Assembly (NCBI GenBank): GCA_937899055.1
Contig: CALBPX010000077.1
Location: forward strand, 1 to 50,529
DNA from: an uncultured Bacteroidales bacterium
GTDB lineage: Bacteria; Bacteroidota; Bacteroidia; Bacteroidales; UBA932
Length of the DNA: 50,529 nt
Direction of reading: 5' to 3'
The notes under the pieces are model-generated. The model did not search any database, was not told the DNA's origin, and saw only the letters and a list, made by a program, of their open reading frames with translations. A program made the translations under genes and the position numbers. Every line of letters begins with the position of its first letter. Position 1 is the first letter of the stretch. This document shows, piece after piece, positions 1-8,789 of the stretch.

Positions 1-1186
1 CCTTCTCTTGTGGCTGAGGCTGCGTCTGTGTCTGTGGCTCGGCAGCGGTTTGTGCTGGTGGCTGCTGCTGTGGCCTTTGCGGCTGCGCAGGCTTATCGCT
101 GAGCTGACTCAACCTTACAAGCATGAACTCCACTAGCAGACGCTGATTGTTGCTTCTGGCGTAGTCGGTTTCGCATTTTTCTGTAGCGGCCAGCGCCCTG
201 AACAGGAACCGGAGCGGACACCTCTGGCTCTGCTCCCTGTAACGGACCTCCAGATCCGCCGATACCTCCAGCAACTTGGAAGAAGCCGTTTCCTTGCAAA
301 TCAGAAGGTTACGCAGATGATTGCCCAACCCTCCAACAAAATACAAGGCATTGAACCCCTTAGAAAGAATCTGGTCAAAAAGTACCAGATTGTCTGCAAA
401 ATTACCGGCGAGCGAGTTGTCTGTAAGCTTGAAGTAATAGTCGTAATCCAGAATATTCAGGTTCTTGATTACAGACTGATAATCAACTGTATTGCCGCAG
501 AAGGCAACCACCTGGTCAAACAGCGTAAGGGCGTCTCTCATAGCCCCGTCGGCCTTTTGGGCTATTACATGCAGAGAGTTGTCATCTATCTGGACATTCT
601 CCTTAAGGGCTATCATCCTCAGGTTCTTTACTATATCCGGCACGCTGATTCGGTTGAAGTCATAGACCTGACAACGGCTTAGTATGGTGGGTATTATCTT
701 GTGCTTTTCTGTTGTGGCAAGTATGAAGATTGCATGCTGTGGAGGCTCTTCCAAGGTCTTCAGAAACGCATTGAAGGCCGATGTGGAAAGCATGTGAACC
801 TCGTCTATGATATAGACGCTGTAACGCCCAATCTGTGGCGGAATCATGACCTTTTCCGTAAGAGCACGGATATCGTCCACAGAATTGTTGGAAGCGGCGT
901 CAAGTTCATGGATGCAGTATGAACGGCCTTCGTCAAACGACCTGCAACTCTCGCACTCTCCGCAGGGCTCCATGTCTTCCCCGGGATTCATGCAGTTTAT
1001 AATCTTTGCAAAGATTCTTGCGGTTGTTGTCTTTCCCACGCCCCTTGGGCCGCAGAACAGATATGCGTGCGCCAACTGGCCCCTTTTGATTGAGTTCTTG
1101 AGGGTTTGGGCTATACTGTCTTGCCCTATCAATGTCCCGAATGTTGACGGACGGTATTTTCTTGCCGATACAATGAATTTTTCCAT
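1..1186 (-). CDS. dnaX: DNA polymerase III subunit gamma/tau, 5' part (cut by window edge)
   Basis: Clamp-loader ATPase that loads the sliding clamp during replication. The minus-strand frame opens at ATG 1186 and stays open to base 1, giving about 395 residues without a stop, so the C-terminus lies outside the window. Visible: N-terminal MEKFIVSARKYRPSTF, Walker A GPRGVGKTT, a four-cysteine zinc module (C..PCGECESC), the Walker B-like IIDEVHML, the sensor-1 segment LATTEKHK and the SRC box near residue 160. The last residues before the edge are a Pro/Gln-rich linker, as expected between the ATPase core and the tau part. A TAAATTTG promoter sits 5 nt upstream of the ATG, so the mRNA may be nearly leaderless. 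Identity is certain from domain order. Confidence 0.96.
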   Translation of the reverse strand, partial: MEKFIVSARKYRPSTFGTLIGQDSIAQTLKNSIKRGQLAHAYLFCGPRGVGKTTTARIFAKIINCMNPGEDMEPCGECESCRSFDEGRSYCIHELDAASNNSVDDIRALTEKVMIPPQIGRYSVYIIDEVHMLSTSAFNAFLKTLEEPPQHAIFILATTEKHKIIPTILSRCQVYDFNRISVPDIVKNLRMIALKENVQIDDNSLHVIAQKADGAMRDALTLFDQVVAFCGNTVDYQSVIKNLNILDYDYYFKLTDNSLAGNFADNLVLFDQILSKGFNALYFVGGLGNHLRNLLICKETASSKLLEVSADLEVRYREQSQRCPLRFLFRALAATEKCETDYARSNNQRLLVEFMLVRLSQLSDKPAQPQRPQQQPPAQTAAEPQTQTQPQPQEK

Positions 1187-1191
1187 AGCCA

Positions 1192-1199
1192 CAAATTTA
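1192..1199 (-). promoter_or_regulatory. dnaX promoter, -7 box TAAATTTG
   Basis: Reads TAAATTTG on the minus strand, an exact match to the Bacteroidota -7 consensus TAnnTTTG. Only 5 nt separate it from the dnaX start codon, so transcription should begin at or next to the ATG. Confidence 0.6.
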
Positions 1200-1281
1200 G
1201 CAAAAAAACAGATACCGTTTTATCCTTTTACAACATCGTTTCTCGGAAGACACACCCTGGTTCCTTGCGAAGAGTTAAGTT

Positions 1282-1824
1282 CTACTTCTTTTTGGTAAGA
1301 AGATAGCAGCAGACATAGGCAATGATAATCGTGAGTACAATCATGCCAATCTCCAGTCCGATATTGTATAGGGGCTGCATTTTGTCGGCGTATGCCTTGC
1401 CCATTTCCTGCATGGTTTCTGGGTACATGTGCCCTGGAGCGGTCCACAGGAACAACACGGCTGAAAATGGAATGAGTGAAACAACAGGATAGCTGGCCCT
1501 GATGCTGCGTGGGTTGTCATAGGGCCCTGCCAGATGGCGCACTGCTTCTGCCACAAGGCCAATTAGGAGGGCGATAGCAACAAAGTCCATTTTAGCTTCT
1601 CCAATTGCGGCAAAGAGGAAGACCATAAGGGCAACGGGGATGATAGCCATTCCTGTTACAGGGTGTTTCTGATTCAGTTTCACATAGGGCCATGCGCATA
1701 AGATGGCAGCCGCCAAGGCGGAGTACAGATAAAGGAACGGGTGAAGGAAACCAAGGCAGTCGGCAGCAAGGAATGCTACAAAATAAAGAACTGCCCAAAG
1801 GAGAACATAAAGTAATTTTTTCAT
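1282..1824 (-). CDS. small integral membrane protein, MptD/Trep_Strep-like ECF transporter S component (tentative)
   Basis: 180 residues with about five hydrophobic segments, the first directly at the N-terminus after MKK and the last ending in LLTKKK. Size, the GLVAEAVRHLAGPY segment followed by a Ser/Tyr-rich helix, and the C-terminal YADKM-helix-Lys layout resemble the MptD/Trep_Strep family of ECF transporter substrate-binding components, which pair with a shared ATPase/T-unit encoded elsewhere. No energising module lies nearby, so a shared module would be needed. The substrate cannot be read from the sequence. A TAnnTTTG box (TACTTTTG, 1842-1849) lies 17 nt upstream. The family call is from memory of family features and is moderate at best; that it is a membrane protein is secure. 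Confidence 0.5.
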   Translation of the reverse strand: MKKLLYVLLWAVLYFVAFLAADCLGFLHPFLYLYSALAAAILCAWPYVKLNQKHPVTGMAIIPVALMVFLFAAIGEAKMDFVAIALLIGLVAEAVRHLAGPYDNPRSIRASYPVVSLIPFSAVLFLWTAPGHMYPETMQEMGKAYADKMQPLYNIGLEIGMIVLTIIIAYVCCYLLTKKK

Positions 1825-1841
1825 AGCAGATTAATTTTTTG

Positions 1842-1849
1842 CAAAAGTA
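1842..1849 (-). promoter_or_regulatory. promoter -7 box TACTTTTG for the 180-aa membrane protein
   Basis: Reads TACTTTTG on the minus strand, matching TAnnTTTG, 17 nt upstream of the start codon at 1824. Confidence 0.5.
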
Positions 1850-2681
1850 CTGACGGCCCATTTCCATATCAATCGCCAATAGTAAGTATTCTCACGAATA
1901 CCTAGAAATACTATCAATCGCCTCACTCAATGGTATCAATATCACAAATTCTTAAATCCCAAAATAGAATTGCTATTTTGTGCCAATGATTCTGTTCGGC
2001 AGTTACCTGTGCGGCGGCGACTGCGTGAGCCTGGACTTCGACCACCAGTTCATCGCGGCGGACAAGAAGCCAATCTCTATAAATTGCCGCTCCGTTCGAC
2101 AACAAAACATGGCGTCACCGACCACCGTCAGGCGACATCAGGCAAAAAAGTTTTGCTTTTTGCGAAACTTGAGTTACTTATTCAGAAACACCAGATCTTT
2201 CCGGATTGGAAACGGGGATGGGCGGTTTGCAAAGAGAATATAGAGATGGAATTTATTGCCTTGTTTGGTACACTTTTCTACCAGATAAGGAATCTATTTG
2301 GTATAGAGTAGATTCAAAGCTTCCGCAATTATAAATATTTGTTTTTTTTCTTACGGATGTGCCAGTTCGGGAAGTGGTATTAGGGGCTGCAAGCGAACCT
2401 AAACGACGGGGTATTGTGCTGCAAGCGAATATGCTTATAATCAAAGGTATTGGAGCTCAGATGTTGAGGTATTGTTTCCGATGGGTTGTTATGTTTTTGG
2501 ATGAAAATGCGTGGGTAAAACGGAAAATGTGTAAATTTGAAGTGAGGATTGGAGCTGGAGATTGGGCTTTGAGATTGGTATTGTGATTGGTGTTGGAGAT
2601 TTGATGTTATGGGTAGAAGTTTAGGATTAGACTTTTGGGGTTAGACTTTTAGGATTAGACTTTTATATTAACCTTGAGATT
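1850..2681. other. gene-free, degenerate-looking stretch
   Basis: About 830 nt without a convincing gene. Short open frames exist on both strands (longest 113 codons, 1970-2311 plus), but none has a recognisable domain. The segment around 1990-2110 is clearly more GC-rich than the AT-rich DNA on either side, as if a short piece of another gene were embedded. The word TGCGAAACTTGAGTTA at 2161-2176 recurs inverted at 50476-50491 beside a broken methylase. The right third is G/T-rich low-complexity DNA with drifting repeats. Most likely a remnant of old insertions; no function is claimed. Confidence 0.5.
2541..2670. repeat. drifting GATTGG / GGATTAGACTTTT short repeats
   Basis: A purine/T-rich stretch with GATTGG-type words repeated at short intervals (about 2547-2600), followed by three close copies of a GGATTAGACTTTT or GGGTTAGACTTTT unit (about 2626-2663). 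It ends about 20 nt before the lipoprotein start at 2682. It looks like slipped-strand expansion in non-coding DNA. Confidence 0.6.
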
Positions 2682-3413
2682 ATGAAAACATATTTATTTA
2701 CAGTGTCCTTAGTTTGTCTGGCACTTCTTGTCGGATGCAAGGGTAGAGGCGGGGATGCTCCTAAAACTGAGACTCCTGCAACAGAAAAGACAGAACTGGC
2801 GACGGAGGGTCAAGAGGTGCAAACCCCTGAAGAACAGGAGGGTGAGGCCATAACGGAAGATGTTGCCCAAAATGTGCTTAAGCTTGTGGACCGCAAGTTC
2901 CTCCGCGATGCAATTACAGAAGAGGAACTCTCCGAAGCTATGAACACTCCACGCACATTTGATGAGTACACCTCTCCCCTTCACATAGATATAACACATT
3001 CGTACGACGGGTGCTATGACATAGCCTACATAGAATGCTATCCGAGAGATGATAAGAGCTACTATGCGCTCGTATATACGGAGGCCGGAGTGGATGGGGC
3101 CGTGCTTCAGGACATAAATACCTTCATATACAAAGACGGCATTCTTGTTGAGGAGGACAACCCGTTCCAGATTCCTACATTTGAAGAGTTCTTCGGTTCT
3201 GTTGATGTTCCTGCCGATCTTCAGGCAGATTTAAAACGGCTGAAGATAGAAATGAAAGGCCAGAAAGACTTTAGAGGACTGGATATGAGACGGAGTTCTG
3301 AAGATAAAAATGTCCTGCAGTTCAGACCCAGTTATATATTTTCAGATGCCCTCTGGGAGCTGGCAAAACCAGTGGAGTACAAGTTCAACGGGCAGACATT
3401 TGTAAAACTGTAA
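2682..3413 (+). CDS. lipoprotein of unknown function
   Basis: 243 residues. The N-terminus is a lipoprotein signal peptide: MKTYLFTVSLVCLALL followed by the lipobox LVGC, cleaved before Cys19. An acidic, low-complexity Thr/Glu linker (residues about 25-60) follows, then a folded domain rich in Tyr and Asp. No catalytic motif is apparent and I do not recognise the family. It stands alone in its orientation, with 126 nt to the next gene, so it is probably its own transcription unit. Expected location: periplasmic face of a membrane, or the cell surface. Confidence 0.8.
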   Translation: MKTYLFTVSLVCLALLVGCKGRGGDAPKTETPATEKTELATEGQEVQTPEEQEGEAITEDVAQNVLKLVDRKFLRDAITEEELSEAMNTPRTFDEYTSPLHIDITHSYDGCYDIAYIECYPRDDKSYYALVYTEAGVDGAVLQDINTFIYKDGILVEEDNPFQIPTFEEFFGSVDVPADLQADLKRLKIEMKGQKDFRGLDMRRSSEDKNVLQFRPSYIFSDALWELAKPVEYKFNGQTFVKL

Positions 3414-3539
3414 CCACGCAGGACGACATTATCAGGCATTTGATAAACTGTAAGTGCAGAGAGAGACTTGCAGAGGGAAGCTTGATGAGGGTGACTTGTT
3501 GAGAGTAATTGAATAAGATTAACTGAATAACGGATTATT

Positions 3540-3947
3540 ATGACAAAGATGATTACTAGGTATATGGGTAACCTCCGCAATGAGGTTACTCATCAGCAGA
3601 GCGGAACCAAAATCCTGACCGATGCTCCGCTGGACAATCATGGCAAGGGCGAGAGCTTTTCGCCAACAGACCTTTTGGCCAGCTCTCTTGGATGCTGCAT
3701 GCTTACCATCATGGGCATATCTGCCCAGAGCTATGGATTTACACTTGAGGGTACAACCGTTGAAACCGAAAAGGTTATGGGTACAGACCCTCGCCGCGTA
3801 GTTGAGATTAAGATAGACTTCCATTTTCCGGAGGGCAGCAACTTTACTCCGCAGCAAAAGCGCATCATAGAATCAGCCGCCAGAACCTGCCCGGTAGCCA
3901 ACAGCCTTCATCCGGACCTCAAGAAGACCATAAACTTTAACTGGTAA
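3540..3947 (+). CDS. OsmC family peroxide-detoxification protein
   Basis: 135 residues, a usual OsmC/YhfA size. OsmC-type proteins reduce organic hydroperoxides with two conserved cysteines in the cytoplasm. Here the first lies in the LGCCMLTIMG helix (about residue 52) and the second in the ARTCPVANSL segment near residue 120. The SPTDLLASSLG motif ahead of the first Cys is typical of the family. An in-frame ATG three codons on (3549) is an equally possible start. The substrate subgroup (OsmC, Ohr or YhfA) is not resolved; lack of the Ohr-type VCPYS motif favours OsmC/YhfA. Confidence 0.9.
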   Translation: MTKMITRYMGNLRNEVTHQQSGTKILTDAPLDNHGKGESFSPTDLLASSLGCCMLTIMGISAQSYGFTLEGTTVETEKVMGTDPRRVVEIKIDFHFPEGSNFTPQQKRIIESAARTCPVANSLHPDLKKTINFNW

Positions 3948-3948
3948 C

Positions 3949-3989
3949 GGGGTTGCGGAGTTGTGTTGTTGTGGGGTTGTAGAGTTGTG
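3949..3989. repeat. 17-bp imperfect direct repeat in a GT-rich spacer
   Basis: GGGGTTGCGGAGTTGTG at 3949-3965 recurs as GGGGTTGTAGAGTTGTG at 3973-3989 (15 of 17 identical), separated by 7 nt. It lies between the OsmC stop and the esterase start. It is probably a slippage product and has no clear function. Confidence 0.7.
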
Positions 3990-4011
3990 GGCTAGAAAAC
4001 TGAAAACCGAT

Positions 4012-5196
4012 ATGAAGGGACTTTTATTGAGACCGCTTGTATATGTGCTGGGTTTTGTATTTGCGGCAATTTCTTTGGATGCAGGGGCGCAGAAGATTTA
4101 CTACCGCGACAAGACTGAGCAGATGCCGGTAGTTAATCAGGACCGGACGGTAACCTTCAGATACTATGCTCCGGGAGCTGACACGGTTAAGGTCAGCGGA
4201 GATTTTCTGTCCTCGGGCCAGAGGCCTGCGCTTATGAAGAACAACGGGAACGGACTCTGGGAATACACCACTGTCAATCCTGTGGGGCCGGAGATTTATG
4301 CTTATTCATACATTGTTGATGGTCAGAAGGTTCTTGACCCTCTGAACATGTTCGTATGGAGGAATATCTCAGACCTTTACAACATATTCATAATTGACGG
4401 ACAGCGGACTGCAAACTACCAGATAAAGGACGTGCCCCACGGAACGGTTTCTTCTGTCTGGTATCCTAGCCCGTCTTTGAACAGGCAAAGGCGGATGACG
4501 GTTTATACTCCGGCGGGCTATGAAAGGGGCAAGGGAAAGTATCCGGTGCTTTACCTTCTGCATGGAATGGGCGGCGACGAAACTGCCTGGCTGGATTTTG
4601 GACGGGCCGCACAGATTCTGGACAATCTCATAGCTCAGGGTAAGGCGCAGCCGATGATAGTTGTAATGCCCAACGGCAACCCGGCGGAGCAGGCGGCTCC
4701 TCTGGAAAACTCGGACGGATACAATATGCCGCTGTTCTTTCTTCCAAAGACTATGGACGGTTCCTTTGAAGAAAGCTTCAAAGACATAGTTTCATTCGTG
4801 GACAAAAACTACAGGACGGTTCGCAAAAGACGCGGACGGGCAATTGCCGGCCTGAGCATGGGCGGCTTCCAATCGCTGTACATTTCTGCAAACTGGCCGG
4901 AACTCTTTGGTGCGGTGGCCCTGTTTTCTCCAGCCGTATCGGTCCAGGAGGAGTTTAAAAGCAATAATATTTATCGCGATATAGATCTTAAGTGGAAAGC
5001 CCAGATGGAAAAGAATCCGCCTTTGTACTGGATAGGAGTAGGAAAGATTGATCCGCTTTACGGCGAGGTGGAATGTCTGAGGAAGAAATTTGACCTGTGC
5101 TCCTACCCCTACACTTATTTTGAGAGCCAAGGCTCCCATGTGTGGACAGAGTGGCGGATTTATCTGGAAGAATTTACGCAATTGCTTTTCAAATAG
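4012..5196 (+). CDS. secreted alpha/beta-hydrolase esterase (CE1/esterase D-like) with N-terminal CBM48-like domain
   Basis: 394 residues from ATG 4012. That start was chosen because it opens directly into a signal peptide (MKGLLLRPLVYVLGFVFAAI.., cleavage near DAGAQ); the upstream in-frame TTG at 3961 adds a poor Cys-rich extension. After the signal comes an E-set/CBM48-like beta domain (roughly residues 30-135: RTVTFRYYAPGADTVKVSGD). A putative-esterase domain follows with oxyanion segment LLHGMGGDE, nucleophile elbow GLSMGG, an Asp in the GKIDPLY loop and the His in GSHVWTEW. This layout matches Bacteroidota feruloyl/acetyl-xylan esterase-like proteins that remove ester groups from plant polysaccharides. 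No polysaccharide-degrading neighbours are present, so the substrate is inferred only. Confidence 0.88.
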   Translation: MKGLLLRPLVYVLGFVFAAISLDAGAQKIYYRDKTEQMPVVNQDRTVTFRYYAPGADTVKVSGDFLSSGQRPALMKNNGNGLWEYTTVNPVGPEIYAYSYIVDGQKVLDPLNMFVWRNISDLYNIFIIDGQRTANYQIKDVPHGTVSSVWYPSPSLNRQRRMTVYTPAGYERGKGKYPVLYLLHGMGGDETAWLDFGRAAQILDNLIAQGKAQPMIVVMPNGNPAEQAAPLENSDGYNMPLFFLPKTMDGSFEESFKDIVSFVDKNYRTVRKRRGRAIAGLSMGGFQSLYISANWPELFGAVALFSPAVSVQEEFKSNNIYRDIDLKWKAQMEKNPPLYWIGVGKIDPLYGEVECLRKKFDLCSYPYTYFESQGSHVWTEWRIYLEEFTQLLFK

Positions 5197-5279
5197 CCGT
5201 CAAAGTTTTCTGACGAGTGATTTTGGGGCTGTTTTTCCTATATTGCACAAAAGAAACAAACACCTTAAAAAATAGTGAA

Positions 5280-5966
5280 ATGAAAAAGATGATTATCGTT
5301 CTGATGTGTGCACTTCTGATTGTTCCCGGATGCGCAAATATGAATCAGACAACTTCGGGCGGACTGATCGGCGGCGGAGCCGGTGCTGCCTTGGGAGCAG
5401 GTATCGGAGCATTGGTCGGCAAAGGCAAGGGCGCTGCAATAGGTGCCGCCATAGGAAGCGCTGTAGGTGCCGGAGCCGGCGTTTTAATAGGCCGTAAGAT
5501 GGACAAGAAAGCCGAGCAACTTCAGAAAGAACTTGAGAACGCTAAGGTTGAGACCGTTACGGATGTGAACGGGCTTGAGGCTATCAAGATAACCTTTGAG
5601 AGCGGACTTCTGTTCAAGACCGGAAAGAGCGATCTTTCTGCAAATTCCAAGAACGACCTTGCAAAGTTTGCCACTTCTATGAAAGACATGGCAGATACGG
5701 ACATTACCATCTATGGTCATACAGACAATACCGGCAGCGCCGAGGTCAACGAAAGGCTTTCTCTTGAAAGGGCCGGCGCAGTGCAGAACTATCTGAGAGG
5801 CTTGGGCATTGCCGATACCAGAATGAAGAGCGAGGGCAAGTCCTTCAACGAACCTGTTGCCGACAACTCCACCGAGGCCGGAAGGGCTCAGAACAGGAGG
5901 GTTGAGGTTTACGTCACCGCAAACAAGACTATGATTGAACAGGCAGAGGCCGGTACTCTCAACTAG
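5280..5966 (+). CDS. OmpA-family lipoprotein with glycine-zipper segment
   Basis: 228 residues from ATG 5280 (MKKMIIVLMCALLIVPGC), where the lipobox ends at Cys18. Residues about 28-75 are a Gly/Ala-rich glycine-zipper (repeated GAGIGA, GAAIGA), a membrane-interacting element. Residues about 105-220 form an OmpA C-terminal domain, with the GHTDNTGSAEVNERLSLERA motif and the NRRVEVYV end, that binds peptidoglycan diaminopimelate non-covalently. Expected role: outer-membrane lipoprotein anchored to the cell wall, similar to Pal/YiaD-type proteins. An in-frame start at 5217 would destroy the signal peptide and is rejected. Very likely a housekeeping envelope protein. Confidence 0.9.
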   Translation: MKKMIIVLMCALLIVPGCANMNQTTSGGLIGGGAGAALGAGIGALVGKGKGAAIGAAIGSAVGAGAGVLIGRKMDKKAEQLQKELENAKVETVTDVNGLEAIKITFESGLLFKTGKSDLSANSKNDLAKFATSMKDMADTDITIYGHTDNTGSAEVNERLSLERAGAVQNYLRGLGIADTRMKSEGKSFNEPVADNSTEAGRAQNRRVEVYVTANKTMIEQAEAGTLN

Positions 5967-6012
5967 TGTTTTTTGCCGTGAAGTAAGAGGATTCTAATAG
6001 AACTTTTGCGCT

Positions 6013-6759
6013 ATGAAAACAAAATTTTTCTTCTTCTTCTTTTTTATCGCGATGACAATAGGGGTTTCTTATTCATTTGCCCAGACTTATCCGAAGTTTG
6101 ACGAAGATGCCTACATAGAGAACCTAAAGTTCAGCGGCCAAAGGCCTACCATAGTTGATTTTGTAAACAATTTTCTCAACGAACCGGAGGAAGAGTTATT
6201 GGGCTCCCTGAGCCAGATGTGGGATAATTACAAGGCCGGAAAGGCACAGCTGAAGGGCGATAAAGTAACTGCTGACACTCGCAACGGCTTTGTAAAGTTT
6301 GAGCGCCAGTCGGAAGATGAAGATTCCAAATACCTAAGCGTTACGGAGATGTGCTATTGGAACTGCTCTGATGGCCTTCATAAGATTGTGGCCATGACAA
6401 ACAACCTGTATGTTGACGGAAAGTTTGTGGATGGCCAGTTTACGGGAACCTCATTCATGCTTTACGAGAACTCTACCCGGAGATGGATGACTATTTCCGG
6501 TGAAGACATAGGCGCATATTTTTATCCGGAAATAGATTACACAAGCGGTTTTGACGGAAAAGACTGGTATGTAGAAAGGAACGGACATAAAACCATTATG
6601 ACTGAAGAGGAGTATGGCCGGTGGACTGAGGACAACGTACCGGTAGTGATAGTTCATCTTCCGCAGAAGGGCAAGAATATCATTGTAGAATACTGGACTC
6701 CAAAACGCTCCGTAACTAAAGTCTGGGCATGGGACGGCCTGCGTTTCCACAAACAGTAA
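6013..6759 (+). CDS. secreted protein of unknown function
   Basis: 248 residues with a strong Sec signal peptide whose core is a run of seven phenylalanines (residues 5-11), encoded by a short TTC/TTT tract, with cleavage near SFAQ. The mature part is acidic and rich in Tyr, Trp and Asn and has no recognised motif. Poly-T/C slippage in the Phe tract could alter the frame, but the frame is intact here. M16 protease starts 19 nt downstream, so the two may be co-transcribed. It could be an envelope accessory or protease-linked protein, but nothing in the sequence proves this. Confidence 0.7.
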   Translation: MKTKFFFFFFFIAMTIGVSYSFAQTYPKFDEDAYIENLKFSGQRPTIVDFVNNFLNEPEEELLGSLSQMWDNYKAGKAQLKGDKVTADTRNGFVKFERQSEDEDSKYLSVTEMCYWNCSDGLHKIVAMTNNLYVDGKFVDGQFTGTSFMLYENSTRRWMTISGEDIGAYFYPEIDYTSGFDGKDWYVERNGHKTIMTEEEYGRWTEDNVPVVIVHLPQKGKNIIVEYWTPKRSVTKVWAWDGLRFHKQ

Positions 6760-6778
6760 CAACCTGGCATTAGAGTAG

Positions 6779-8041
6779 ATGAAGAAGAATTCTTTGCTGT
6801 TTGCCTTTACCAAGACAAAATCACAGGTAGCTTATTGCATACTGAGTATTGGAATGGGTACGCGCGATGAGGACCCTCGTTTCAACGGGCTGGCCCACCT
6901 TACGGAACACATGCTGTTCAAAGGAACGCCCGGCCGTACATCGGTGAATATCGCCAGCTCTCTTGAAAAGGTTGGCGGAGACCTCAACGCCTATACCACA
7001 AAGGAGCGGATAGTGCTGTATTCCACAACATTGAAGGAAGACGTCCGGCGGGCTGTGAGTCTGATATTTGAGCTGGCTTTCATGTCAACCTTTCCGCAGG
7101 ACGAGCTCAGGAAAGAAAAGGAAGTTGTTTATGACGAAATCATAACTTATCAGGACTCTCCATCTGAACTGCTGTTTGACAACTTTGAGGCAGAACTGTT
7201 TGGAGGTACTCCGCTGGGCTATTCCATACTCGGCGATAAAAAAACTTTGGAGCCCATAACTCCAGAGATTCTCCTCAGGAACAGGAAGAAGTTTTTTGTA
7301 CCGTCAAACATGACCTTTACCGTTGCCGGAGACTTTGAGGAAGACCAGATACGCAACCTTGTGGAAAAGGAACTGGACCGTTGGAGCCCGGGAGCCGTTC
7401 TCAGCCAAAAGTACGGCGAAGTGCCCTTGACCAGCAGGACTTTTGCAGCAAAGGCACTCAGTGGCAGCGGAGCTTTTTTGGAGGGCCGCAAGTTTGACCG
7501 CATGGAAGACCGCAAACTCCGTCAGGCTCATTGCATTATGGGTTGTACGGCCTATTCCTACTACCTGAGGAAGAAGAAAGCCGCACTTTCGCTTATGGCA
7601 AATATGCTGGGCGGGCCGGCGTCAAATTCCAGGCTGAGCCTTAGCCTGAGAGAAAAACACGCACTGGTATATCACATAGATGCCAGTTGCGTTTCCTACA
7701 AGGATACCGGACTGTTCTGCATCTACTTCGGCTGCGACAGAAAATATCTTGACAAATGTATGGCTCTGATTTGGAAGGAGCTGGACCGCTTTACCGCCGA
7801 GCCTCTGACGCCCAGGGTCCTGGAGGCCGCCAAAAAGCAGATGACAGGCCAGCTGGTTATTGCTTCGGACAACGCTGAAGCCCAGAGTCTTACCATAGGA
7901 AAGAGTCTGCTGCTTACGGGCCATGTCACATCTCTGGAAAAAATCCGTAAGGACATAGAAGATGTTACTGCGGAAGATATCCTGGAGGTTGCCCGCCAGC
8001 TCATCCGCCGCAACCGCATGAGCCGTCTGGTATTCTATTAA
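6779..8041 (+). CDS. M16 family zinc metallopeptidase
   Basis: 420 residues, the usual size for a two-domain M16B peptidase subunit. The inverted zinc motif HxxEH is intact (His40, Glu43, His44 in AHLTEHMLFKG), and the third ligand is in the EKEVVYDEI segment about 75 residues later. The second half (from about residue 200) is the M16 C-terminal domain. There is no signal peptide, so a cytoplasmic peptidase is expected. An O-methyltransferase follows after 7 nt, so they probably share an mRNA. The natural substrates are unknown. Confidence 0.9.
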   Translation: MKKNSLLFAFTKTKSQVAYCILSIGMGTRDEDPRFNGLAHLTEHMLFKGTPGRTSVNIASSLEKVGGDLNAYTTKERIVLYSTTLKEDVRRAVSLIFELAFMSTFPQDELRKEKEVVYDEIITYQDSPSELLFDNFEAELFGGTPLGYSILGDKKTLEPITPEILLRNRKKFFVPSNMTFTVAGDFEEDQIRNLVEKELDRWSPGAVLSQKYGEVPLTSRTFAAKALSGSGAFLEGRKFDRMEDRKLRQAHCIMGCTAYSYYLRKKKAALSLMANMLGGPASNSRLSLSLREKHALVYHIDASCVSYKDTGLFCIYFGCDRKYLDKCMALIWKELDRFTAEPLTPRVLEAAKKQMTGQLVIASDNAEAQSLTIGKSLLLTGHVTSLEKIRKDIEDVTAEDILEVARQLIRRNRMSRLVFY

Positions 8042-8048
8042 AAAGTCT

Positions 8049-8726
8049 ATGGAACAGTTGCTTTCTGCATTAAGGTGGATAGAGAGGCAGACTCACACCC
8101 GCACCAACTATCCTCAGATGCTGGTGGGCCTTCAGGAAGGTCTGTACCTGCGTGATTTTGTCCGCAAGACAAAATCGCTGAGGATACTTGAGATAGGCAC
8201 CTTTACGGGCTATTCTCTGGCCTGCCTGGCGGGCGGGGTGCTTTCAATGCTTGAGGAATCGGACAGGAAGCCGGAAAACACAGGACGCAGCAATGAGATA
8301 TATGTAGATGCCATTGAAATTAACAGGGAGCTTGACTATATCATCAGCGAAGGTCTTGAAAGGGCAGGAGTTTCCGGCCTTGTAAAGATTTTCTTCAGCG
8401 ATGCGGTTGATCTTCTGTCTTCTGCGCCCAAGCGGCAGGAAGCCGGAATAGCTGAGGAATACGACCTTGTTTTCATAGATGCCGACAAAAGGCAGTACCC
8501 TCAGTACTACGCCCTTGTGCTCCCACTTGTGAAGCCGGGGGGATATATCCTTGCCGACAATGTGGAATGGTACGGTCAGGCAACTGGAGGGGCTCAGGCC
8601 TTCTTCGATAAAAAATCCCAGACAACGGGCATAATGTCTTTCAACAGGTTGGTGGAATCCGACGGCCGTGTTGAGAGCCAAATGTTGGATCTGCGCGACG
8701 GGCTTTACATAATTCGTAAGAAATAG
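8049..8726 (+). CDS. O-methyltransferase (class I SAM-dependent, COMT/CCoAMT-like)
   Basis: 225 residues. SAM-binding motif I is seen as ILEIGTFTGYSLACLA, the acidic motif as YVDAIEIN, and the catalytic/metal region as LVFIDADKRQYPQYY followed by PGGYILADNVEWYG, all typical of methyltransferase_3 proteins that act on catechol-like hydroxyls with a divalent metal. It sits 7 nt behind the M16 gene. The substrate is unknown. TCAGCGAT words occur twice inside it (8174, 8395). Confidence 0.88.
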   Translation: MEQLLSALRWIERQTHTRTNYPQMLVGLQEGLYLRDFVRKTKSLRILEIGTFTGYSLACLAGGVLSMLEESDRKPENTGRSNEIYVDAIEINRELDYIISEGLERAGVSGLVKIFFSDAVDLLSSAPKRQEAGIAEEYDLVFIDADKRQYPQYYALVLPLVKPGGYILADNVEWYGQATGGAQAFFDKKSQTTGIMSFNRLVESDGRVESQMLDLRDGLYIIRKK

Positions 8727-8751
8727 GTGAGGATTTTGACTGATATTTGAT

Positions 8752-8759
8752 TATATTTG
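8752..8759 (+). promoter_or_regulatory. promoter -7 box TATATTTG
   Basis: TATATTTG matches TAnnTTTG and lies 30 nt upstream of the lipoprotein start at 8790. Confidence 0.55.
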
Positions 8760-8789
8760 CAAACACAGAAATTCTATAAACATTTTACT

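Noticed and set aside
317..1298. Plus-strand open frames of 73-150 codons across the left end
   Set aside because: They are opposite to dnaX, which reads through with complete motifs.
1970..2311. 113-codon plus-strand frame in the gene-free stretch
   Set aside because: It has no domain, no start context and composition that changes within the frame.
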